A stretch of DNA of 6,921 nt from Bacteroidia bacterium (GTDB taxonomy: Bacteria > Bacteroidota > Bacteroidia > NS11-12g > UBA9320), in the NCBI GenBank assembly GCA_022425465.1, contig JAKMFK010000022.1, positions 1-6,921 on the forward strand. The letters are read 5' to 3'. Positions 1 through 5,730 of this stretch are shown here, piece after piece. A program made the position numbers and the translations under genes. Position 1 is the first letter of the stretch; each line of letters opens with the position of its first letter. The notes below the pieces were generated by a model, which was given only the letters and a program-made list of their open reading frames with translations, did no database searches and was not told the origin of the DNA.

Positions 1-414
1 TGGCTCAATGGCCTGATGTCTAAGAATATCTGCTCTTCCATCCCAAAAGAATCCATCAATGTGCCACATTAAATTGAAAATAGCCATTGAATTGCGTTTC
101 CCAAGGGTACCTTTCACCCCAACACTATATTGATTATTGTTATCTGTGAATGCATTTGCTTGATTATGGCATGAATTACAGCTTTGGGAACTATCAGAAC
201 TCAAGATAGGATCATAAAAAAGCATTCTCCCCAATTCTACTCCTTCTTGTGTTAGAGGGTTGTCGCTAGGTATTCTTGGTGGTGGAAGGAGTGTTTTGTT
301 GTAATCAAATGTGTATGGTGTAGTTTGAAAAGGATTTTGAGGAATCTCGTTAATAACATCCTTACACGAAATGAGGGTTAAAATGATAAATGATATGAAG
401 GAGATTTTTTTCAT
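1..414 (-). CDS. MauG/MbnH-like diheme cytochrome-c peroxidase family lipoprotein (C-terminus beyond left edge)
   Basis: I translated the reverse complement from the ATG at 414-412; 138 residues are visible and the frame runs open off the window. The N-terminus is a lipoprotein signal (hydrophobic residues 4-16, lipobox L-I-S-C with C17), so the mature protein is probably periplasmic and membrane-tethered. Residues 79-83 are a CxxCH heme-c site (CNSCH). A conserved block follows: G-K-R-N-S at 105-109 and F-F-W-D-G-R-A at 122-128, the signature of bacterial diheme cytochrome-c peroxidases and MauG. W124 aligns by eye with the Trp lying between the two hemes in Pseudomonas CcpA (W94). The residue aligning with the distal His of the first heme (CcpA H71) is V100, which fits MauG-like enzymes better than classical peroxidases. 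Only 6 bp separate it from the upstream MbnP-like gene, which suggests an MbnH-type partner acting on that protein. The second CxxCH should lie outside the window. The family call is firm; the MbnH role is inference. Confidence 0.9.
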   Translation of the reverse strand, partial: MKKISFISFIILTLISCKDVINEIPQNPFQTTPYTFDYNKTLLPPPRIPSDNPLTQEGVELGRMLFYDPILSSDSSQSCNSCHNQANAFTDNNNQYSVGVKGTLGKRNSMAIFNLMWHIDGFFWDGRADILRHQAIEP

Positions 415-420
415 ATAATG

Positions 421-1167
421 CTATAAGTTCTCAATGCTAGAAAGAGAGAACACATCGTTCATATTGCTAAATAGTTTTTGAGTAACGGAATCAGTTACCT
501 TGTGTGTGCTGCGTCCATCAATCTCAATACTGTAATTATTTGGATTTATAAATACTTCCTCGACATCATAAGACAATAAAGCATGAAGAGCATCGTCCCC
601 TTTTGTAAATTCGTAGGGTAGTTCAATATCAACCTTGTTCATAGCACCCGCAAGATGGAATATAAAACTTTCATTATCAGCTGTTGTTTTTCCTTCCATC
701 GCTGTAAAGATATATCCACCCTGCCAATTCCAATGTAGCGAGTTATTTATTGGTGACAAGGGATGGTCAGAGGCATATTGATTTGGATTACCATGATTTG
801 TAGTGGAATCCAAACCTATAGAGAATCCAATCCCTTTGTAGGTTCCCTCAGGAATATTTGTTAGCTTAAAGTTGGTATTCGAAGATCTAACATCAACGTA
901 AAGATATTGATTGTCTAATGCTATTCTAAATTCATTCTCATCAATTAAATAAAAGTTGGACAACAAATAGGCGAACCTACTGAATTGTGTAGATTCATCA
1001 CTAGGTAATGTATATTCTTGATTAAGTTCAAAATCTGAAGTATTAAATACGTGTTTGATAGTTATGTCCATTGTTGAAACCTCATTTTTTACAGGTGGGT
1101 CTGGCTTACAGCCCATTGTTGATATTATTATCCAGCAAGTAGTGAGAATGAAAATAATTTGTTTCAT
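421..1167 (-). CDS. MbnP-like (copper-binding MbnP domain) lipoprotein
   Basis: A 248-residue exported protein with an N-terminal hydrophobic signal and a lipobox-like T-M-G-C (C20), followed by a KPDPP linker. The pattern that follows matches the MbnP family as I know it: an opening strand with H39-V-F-N, a Tyr/Leu/Ser stretch F-A-Y-L-L-S-N-F-Y-L at 65-74, a G-x-G-F-S-I-G-L-D strand at 112-120, and the core motif L-H-W-N-W-Q-G-G-Y-I-F with H145, W146 and W148, then E158-G and H171. MbnP of methanotrophs is a periplasmic copper protein whose site includes a kynurenine made from Trp by the partner MbnH. The next gene is a MauG/MbnH-like heme protein only 6 bp downstream, and the start lies 10 bp after the HMA-MauE-like gene. 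W146 and W148 are candidates for modification, but I cannot tell which one corresponds to the methanotroph residue. It could instead be a structural envelope metal-site protein without modification. Start is ATG at 1167-1165, giving a proper lipoprotein signal. Confidence 0.85.
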   Translation of the reverse strand: MKQIIFILTTCWIIISTMGCKPDPPVKNEVSTMDITIKHVFNTSDFELNQEYTLPSDESTQFSRFAYLLSNFYLIDENEFRIALDNQYLYVDVRSSNTNFKLTNIPEGTYKGIGFSIGLDSTTNHGNPNQYASDHPLSPINNSLHWNWQGGYIFTAMEGKTTADNESFIFHLAGAMNKVDIELPYEFTKGDDALHALLSYDVEEVFINPNNYSIEIDGRSTHKVTDSVTQKLFSNMNDVFSLSSIENL

Positions 1168-1177
1168 AATGTATATT

Positions 1178-1870
1178 TTAAATAAGCATAAATAGTGCCA
1201 TGATCAACATTATCCCATTTTCAATGATAGTAACATAACTCATAGGCAGATTAAACACAGTCCCGAGACAAGCACATTGAATATTTGTTTTCTGGATAAC
1301 AGACCTCGAGACACCAATCATCCCTACGAACATAATGATTAGAGTTATTAAATTTGTTATTGCACTGTCATAAAAGAAGACATATGCGAGTCCTAATCCT
1401 AATTCAATAAATGGGTAGGCATGTCCGTACCATTTTATTTTCGAGGCTATGATGTCATAGGACTGATATGCTTTTGCAAAAGCAGGAATATCCAGTAACT
1501 TGAAAAATGAAAATATTAGAAAGAATCCAGCCATAAAATTACCCATCCATGTTTCCCACAAGAAAATGCCAGAGTTAAATTCAATAGCTAAAGTTACCGT
1601 AAGAAGGTAAAAAACAATAAGAATTAGAGGTCTATAGGGACTAGAAAAAAAGTTCTTTTTGGGTGGAGTTAGACTATAGTCACCGATTTCAGTTAGTAAG
1701 CTTTGAATTTCACTTTTTTGGGGTATGTCATTCCCCTCAAGTAGAGTTGACCCACTATCTTTATGAATAGTAATTTTATCTAGTGAAGTATTCGTATAAA
1801 GTTGTTTTTCAATTTTGCTCACACAACTCATGCAAGAAATCCCCGAAATTGTAAATTCCACTTTTTTCAT
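1178..1870 (-). CDS. HMA domain fused to MauE/DoxX-like membrane protein
   Basis: A 230-residue protein with two parts. Residues 1-70 form a heavy-metal-associated fold with the metal loop G-I-S-C-M-S-C (C13, C16); the Met usually found in MxCxxC is Ile here. Residues 80-230 are a membrane domain with five likely helices, about 80-98, 107-126, 150-167, 169-188 and 210-230, resembling MauE/DoxX-like redox-associated proteins. Basic residues before helix 1 and in the loops at 133-149 and 189-195 place the HMA domain in the cytoplasm under the positive-inside rule. The last cytoplasmic loop carries Q-C-A-C-L-G (C199, C201), so both Cys pairs would face the same side. It overlaps the TonB receptor by 4 bp (ATGA), pointing to translational coupling, and ends 10 bp before the MbnP-like gene. 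A role in accepting or relaying copper at the inner membrane, or in thiol chemistry, is inferred; true transport activity is not demonstrated by any motif I can see. Confidence 0.85.
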   Translation of the reverse strand: MKKVEFTISGISCMSCVSKIEKQLYTNTSLDKITIHKDSGSTLLEGNDIPQKSEIQSLLTEIGDYSLTPPKKNFFSSPYRPLILIVFYLLTVTLAIEFNSGIFLWETWMGNFMAGFFLIFSFFKLLDIPAFAKAYQSYDIIASKIKWYGHAYPFIELGLGLAYVFFYDSAITNLITLIIMFVGMIGVSRSVIQKTNIQCACLGTVFNLPMSYVTIIENGIMLIMALFMLI

Positions 1871-4140
1871 TTTTTTGACGATTTAATTCTCCAGCGAAAC
1901 CCACCATAGATTATTCTCCCAAAAATGGGTCCCCAAACCAATCCAGCATCAAAGTTTTTTGAAAAAGGATTGAAGGCATTTTGTATGGGGTTTTGCTGTC
2001 TGTAATTTAATAAATTTTCGGCCCCAATGTATACCTCAAATTCTTTACGAAATAGTTTACTAACTTGTGCATTAAGTAAAATAAAGTTTGGAGCATATCT
2101 GTCTTCAACTTGCATAATGTTATTTACATCAAATAGGGTGTCCTTACCACCTGCAATACGCTGGGGGCCATACCACGTAAGTGTGGTGTTAAATTGCCAA
2201 TCGTTTCGTGTTCCTTGAGTGAAGTTAATAAAAGAACGATGTTTTGATATAAATGGTTTTTGTCTCGTTGTGAAGTTGGATGCATTGAATTCATTTTGAT
2301 ACTTAGATTTAACATCAAACATTCGATATGCAATTCGAAGTGTTGTTCTTCGGGCTGGTTCTAGGTCTAACTGGGTCTGAAAACTATTTGCAATAGTTCC
2401 ATTTTTTACATTATAAAAATAGGCCTTTCCTGCATTCTCTCGATCCATAATTACTTCATTTTTGAAAGTAGTGTTGAAGAAATCAAATCCGATGGTTGAG
2501 GGTATATATGTAAGTCGAAATTGATGTTCAAAGCTTATTCCTGAATTTAATGCGTACTCTTGTTCTAATCCGTAGGCAAGTTGTGGGTTGCTCATTTTAA
2601 ATTCGAGCTCTCTACCCGAAGCAAACAGCATTTGGTTCTGAGCCAAAGGGTTACTAGTTCTTCTTCCAAGTCCACTTGAGATTCGTATTGATGTTTTATC
2701 ATCGTTGAATCGATATTTCCCATGCAACCTTGGTGTGACGGAGAGACCATAAATGCTATTATAGTCTGATCGAATTCCACCTACTAGGCTGAAGGTTTCT
2801 CTTGGTTTGTATGTGTATTCAAAAAATAGTCCAGTAACTGCTTCTGTCCGTTCAAATCGAAAACCGTCATAAGTTTCTTGAGTTTCATCTATTAACAATG
2901 AAACACCTGTTTGAAATTGGTGAAAACTATTACCAATAATGCTTTGGTAGAGTAGATTTACATACCCTTGATTTGTTTGAGCAATGTACTGTTTCTGATT
3001 TTCATTAGATCCATAGGTGCTGGTCATTTCAGAGTGATTTAAGTTGTATTGTGACCCAAAACTTCGGTATTCGTATTTTTTAGATGCTTTCCCAAGTTTT
3101 GCAAAGAAATCCATAACCTCAGTATCAATCCCAATTTGGTATGAGTTCAAGTTTGAATTTGATTGTCCAGCTTTTTGATGACTGGTGTGGTAGCTAGCAT
3201 TTGCCGTGCCCTCAAAACCATTTTTGTTAAAGAACTGCCAACGATTCATGATTTTGAAATCTTCAGTAATTGGCATGTCTAAAAAACCATCGTTGTTATT
3301 ATCGAATTCTAGAGATCGATTTCCATAACGCACTAATAGTGAAGATGCAATGTTTTTTGTAATATCCTTTGTATACATAAAATCTGTTTCAAACCGCCCA
3401 CCTGAGCTAGCAAATTGGTCCAAAATAAATTTTTTAGACCCAAAGGGTTTCTTTAACTCTACATTAATCTGGCCAGCAATACTTTCATGGCCATTTACCA
3501 CACTACCAGCACCCTTCGTTATTTGAATTCCATCTACCCATGCAGCAGGTATGTGAGATAAACCATAGTATGAATTGAGGGTTCTAACGGATGGCATATA
3601 TTCTCTGCCAATTAGAGTGTAAAAACCGTCAAGACCAAGCATTTTAATTTGCTTTGTTCCTGTAACAGCATCACTAAAACTAACGTCGATGGCAGGGGCA
3701 TTTTCAAAACTCTCAGATAGGTTGCAACAGGCTGCTTTTTGAAATTCTCGCTCCCCAAGTAAGATCGTTGTTCTAGGACTTAGTTTGGAAAGCCCATAAG
3801 AAATCCGCTTTGCGATGACAATTGCCGTTTTTAAATCATTTTGTTCCTTTAAAACAAGTAGATAATTGGAGTCTATCTTGTTGATGAGGATGGTGTCTGA
3901 TTTGTATGAAGCAAATGACGCAACTAGTTTGTCATTGTCTCCATTTTTAATTATGAATTGACCTTTGTTATTTGTGAAAACACCAGAAGACTTACCACTC
4001 CAGTGAACAAACGCTCCATCTAAGGGGATTTCTCCTCTAGATGATATAAAAATAACTTTTCCTTTTATTCCTTGAACTTCTTGCTGAGCATATAAGTTTA
4101 TACCAATCAGCATGAAGAACATTATTGTTATGTATTTCAT
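1867..4140 (-). CDS. TonB-dependent outer-membrane receptor, putative copper/metal-chelate receptor
   Basis: A 757-residue receptor with a signal peptide (cleavage probably after Y-A-Q, residue 19), then a CarboxypepD_reg-like Ig-fold domain at about 24-97 (GKVIF..., G-V-F-T-N-N-K-G-Q-F). The plug spans about 103-235 and contains A-A-C-C-N-L-S-E-S-F-E at 136-146, A-V-T-G-T-K-Q-I at 158-165, K-G-A-G-S-V-V-N-G at 209-217 and the plug end I-A-G-Q-I-N-V-E-L at 221-229. The beta-barrel fills 240 to about 752, with the last strand near G-G-F-R-W-R-I. It should take up a chelate or metal complex across the outer membrane using TonB energy. The CC pair in the plug (C138, C139) is, to my knowledge, typical of Bacteroidota receptors found beside HMA proteins, supporting a soft-metal substrate. 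It lies 48 bp downstream of the small Cys-rich gene and its TGA overlaps the HMA gene start. The receptor family is certain; the substrate is inferred from neighbours. Confidence 0.93.
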   Translation of the reverse strand: MKYITIMFFMLIGINLYAQQEVQGIKGKVIFISSRGEIPLDGAFVHWSGKSSGVFTNNKGQFIIKNGDNDKLVASFASYKSDTILINKIDSNYLLVLKEQNDLKTAIVIAKRISYGLSKLSPRTTILLGEREFQKAACCNLSESFENAPAIDVSFSDAVTGTKQIKMLGLDGFYTLIGREYMPSVRTLNSYYGLSHIPAAWVDGIQITKGAGSVVNGHESIAGQINVELKKPFGSKKFILDQFASSGGRFETDFMYTKDITKNIASSLLVRYGNRSLEFDNNNDGFLDMPITEDFKIMNRWQFFNKNGFEGTANASYHTSHQKAGQSNSNLNSYQIGIDTEVMDFFAKLGKASKKYEYRSFGSQYNLNHSEMTSTYGSNENQKQYIAQTNQGYVNLLYQSIIGNSFHQFQTGVSLLIDETQETYDGFRFERTEAVTGLFFEYTYKPRETFSLVGGIRSDYNSIYGLSVTPRLHGKYRFNDDKTSIRISSGLGRRTSNPLAQNQMLFASGRELEFKMSNPQLAYGLEQEYALNSGISFEHQFRLTYIPSTIGFDFFNTTFKNEVIMDRENAGKAYFYNVKNGTIANSFQTQLDLEPARRTTLRIAYRMFDVKSKYQNEFNASNFTTRQKPFISKHRSFINFTQGTRNDWQFNTTLTWYGPQRIAGGKDTLFDVNNIMQVEDRYAPNFILLNAQVSKLFRKEFEVYIGAENLLNYRQQNPIQNAFNPFSKNFDAGLVWGPIFGRIIYGGFRWRIKSSKK

Positions 4141-4150
4141 GTGTATTTTA

Positions 4151-4199
4151 TTTTAGTTAGCAAATAGAGTTTTAAAATAAACCTTTAGCTAACATAAAA
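4151..4199 (-). other. Intercistronic inverted repeat between the Cys-rich gene and the TonB receptor
   Basis: Arms GTTAGC (4156-4161) and GCTAAC (4188-4193) pair perfectly, and flanking TTTTA / ATAAAA extends the stem with one unpaired base; the loop is 26 nt. The stop codon of the Cys-rich gene (4191-4189) lies in the stem. There is no U-tract on the minus-strand RNA, so it is not a standard terminator; processing or partial attenuation is possible. Confidence 0.4.
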
Positions 4200-4554
4200 A
4201 TACTTGGAAAATACTAGGGTGTCGATGATTATTGAGGTAGGTTAAGGGGTTTAAATTATACCCATTAGATAAGTGAGATAGTGGGAGTAAATATTTAGGA
4301 AGTTTCGTTAAAAAACTTATAGGTAATTCAATTGATTTTTGTAAAGTGAAGTCAATTTGATTAGGGGGTAAAATTATTAAAGTGACATCATCACAGTTAT
4401 CTTGATCCATAGTTGAGTGACAAGAGGTTGGATTAAAATCTTGTGAACAGCACACTTCATAATCTGTAACGCAGCAAGCATCAATTACCATGCTAAATCC
4501 AATACTAGGGAATAGCAGTATTAAAGAAAATAATATGGCAGTCAATGATTTCAC
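4189..4554 (-). CDS. Small secreted Cys-rich protein, probably a divergent HYC_CC_PP-type protein
   Basis: A 121-residue protein beginning with a GTG at 4554-4552. An in-frame TAA directly precedes it (4557-4555), so no longer start exists; the next plausible starts lose the basic residue of the signal peptide (K2) or the whole signal. Residues 1-21 form a signal peptide ending near G-F-S. The mature N-terminus is rich in thiols: C27-C28, C35-C36, C45-H46 and C54. A proline pair follows in L-P-P-N-Q (63-64), and the tail ends I-F-Q-V-F-L-C with a terminal Cys121 after H110 and H112. The CC pairs, PP and Q-x-F-L-[IC] tail resemble the HYC_CC_PP family of Bacteroidota, which I associate with copper-related TonB receptor loci, although the HYC motif itself is missing. 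It is the first gene of the block, 48 bp ahead of the receptor. Periplasmic or extracellular metal binding is a reasonable inference; the biochemical function is unknown. Confidence 0.72.
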   Translation of the reverse strand: MKSLTAILFSLILLFPSIGFSMVIDACCVTDYEVCCSQDFNPTSCHSTMDQDNCDDVTLIILPPNQIDFTLQKSIELPISFLTKLPKYLLPLSHLSNGYNLNPLTYLNNHRHPSIFQVFLC

Positions 4555-4559
4555 TTATG

Positions 4560-4567
4560 CAAAATTA
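4560..4567 (-). promoter_or_regulatory. Candidate -7 box (TAATTTTG) for the metal-handling operon
   Basis: On the minus strand TAATTTTG fits TAnnTTTG exactly and ends only 5 bp before the GTG start of the small Cys-rich gene. No clear TTTG lies 19-21 bp further upstream. If used, transcription would begin at or within a few bases of the GTG, giving an almost leaderless message. The region is AT-rich, so a chance match is possible. Confidence 0.35.
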
Positions 4568-4581
4568 AGTTATAAATTGAA

Positions 4582-4613
4582 AATTATTTTAAGGTTAGAT
4601 TTAATTATTTTAA
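4582..4613. repeat. Direct repeat AATTATTTTAA, two copies 21 bp apart
   Basis: Copies at 4582-4592 and 4603-4613. The second overlaps the stop codon of the DUF3078 gene; the first lies about 15 bp upstream of the candidate -7 box of the metal operon. The 21-bp period would place both on one DNA face. The composition is nearly all A/T, so it may be chance. Confidence 0.35.
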
Positions 4614-5647
4614 AACTTGTATGAGAATCCAACTCCAAGTAGTCTTTTGAATTGGGTACGAGGACCTGAACCAATGATTGTATTGCCCTCATATAATGGA
4701 ACAGCTACGTCATTATCATGAATCAGATTGGTATAAAAACTAATTCCAATATATTCAGTTAGCTTCATGTTAATCATGGTCTCCCAATTGACATCAATAT
4801 TTTTACGATTTGCTGTATTCACATCTGTAAAATTGTTGAATAGATTCAGCGTAGAGGTCAGATTAATTTTTTTAGTGATGTCTTTTTTAAACTGAGCATT
4901 AAGTAAAGCACCAAACTCCGCTCTGTATTGATCGTTGTAAAATTGAATACCATTGTCATCTAATGTAGCAGGTATGTAAATATTTTGTACCGCAATAGAA
5001 TCATCATTTACGAAGGTGAATTTTCCAGTAGCTGGAGATAAATATATGGAGAAATAATCCGTAAAACTGTAATTTATTCCGATAGAAGTTGTAAGATAGG
5101 CAGGCGCTAAAAATTTAGAAATTTCAGTTCTGTCTTTATCTTCAATTGTTGGGTCAGAAAAGTCAAAACCTGGTGCAAATTGTGATTTGAAATTCAATAG
5201 ACTTGAATAACTTAATTTGTCAGTTATGCCGTAAATCCCTTTTGTTAAAAAGTCAATTTTATCTTCATTTTTTCGAAGAGTTTCGCCATCATTTTTGATT
5301 AATCCATATGCTAAATCTAAGTTATTTCTCCATTCGATTTTATCTTTTTTAAAGTTTCTATAAATATTCCCAATAGCAGTCACAGAATTAGCAGAAACAC
5401 CTCCAGCAGCCCAATTGGTTAGACCTAATGAGTTGAAGTTAAGTGCACCAAACCCTCCCTTTTTCCAGTATTCGGGTGGGGTAAATTTAGCAATTTCTTG
5501 TTCAATGGATTTCACTTTGTTCTTAGCATTAACTAATGATGATTTTGCGTTTTCTAATTCTTGCTTCTTTAATTCTAATGCATTGTTTTGAGCAAATGTG
5601 TTAACAATGAATCCAAAAAGTAGTAAAGATGCAAATAAATTTTTCAT
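4610..5647 (-). CDS. DUF3078 outer-membrane beta-barrel protein with N-terminal coiled coil
   Basis: A 345-residue protein with a signal peptide (residues 1-20, ending T-F-A-Q). Residues 24-55 form a strikingly regular heptad: L24, L31, L38, V45 and I52 at one position and A34, A41, I48 and F55 at the other, so a short coiled coil is expected. The DUF3078 signature follows: W-K-K-G-G-F at 61-66, then N-F-N-S-L-G-L-T-N-W-A-A-G-G at 70-83. The rest alternates polar and apolar residues in amphipathic strands and ends in Y-K-F, with the terminal aromatic expected of an outer-membrane barrel. Its function is not known; the family is restricted to Bacteroidota as far as I recall. It starts 83 bp after the biotin carrier gene with no convincing promoter or GC-rich terminator between them, so read-through is possible, but the two have no evident shared function. 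It ends 55 bp before the GTG of the metal block. Confidence 0.88.
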   Translation of the reverse strand: MKNLFASLLLFGFIVNTFAQNNALELKKQELENAKSSLVNAKNKVKSIEQEIAKFTPPEYWKKGGFGALNFNSLGLTNWAAGGVSANSVTAIGNIYRNFKKDKIEWRNNLDLAYGLIKNDGETLRKNEDKIDFLTKGIYGITDKLSYSSLLNFKSQFAPGFDFSDPTIEDKDRTEISKFLAPAYLTTSIGINYSFTDYFSIYLSPATGKFTFVNDDSIAVQNIYIPATLDDNGIQFYNDQYRAEFGALLNAQFKKDITKKINLTSTLNLFNNFTDVNTANRKNIDVNWETMINMKLTEYIGISFYTNLIHDNDVAVPLYEGNTIIGSGPRTQFKRLLGVGFSYKF

Positions 5648-5730
5648 GTCTTTAATTGTATTTAAATTGTTTAATGATAATGTTATAAATAGAGTCTCAA
5701 TAATTTTTTATTTAGTGTTTGATATTAAAC

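Noticed and set aside
1..414. Plain detoxifying cytochrome-c peroxidase (CcpA)
   Set aside because: Not excluded, but the absent distal His, lipoprotein anchor and adjacency to an MbnP-like gene favour a MauG/MbnH-like role.
1178..1870. Methanobactin precursor or MbnB/MbnC-type biosynthesis genes hidden in the operon
   Set aside because: Gaps between genes are 48 bp or less and all frames are accounted for; no small precursor gene or biosynthetic enzyme is present in the window.
2027..2218. Plus-strand open frame of 63 codons opposite the TonB receptor
   Set aside because: It lies wholly within the receptor gene on the other strand, with no signal, domain or plausible composition.
2124..2333. 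Minus-strand open frame of 69 codons in another frame of the receptor
   Set aside because: It is internal to the receptor, which has a clear family match over its whole length.
2592..2780. Minus-strand open frame of 62 codons inside the receptor
   Set aside because: Same reason: out-of-frame shadow with no recognisable features.
4555..4609. Copper-regulator operator or rho-independent terminator after DUF3078
   Set aside because: No CueR/CsoR-like palindrome and no GC-rich hairpin with a T-run was found; only AT-rich direct repeats are present.
5648..5730. Possible terminator between the biotin carrier and DUF3078 genes (AATAA...TTATT)
   Set aside because: The only inverted repeat is a few A/T bases with no GC stem; it cannot be told from background.
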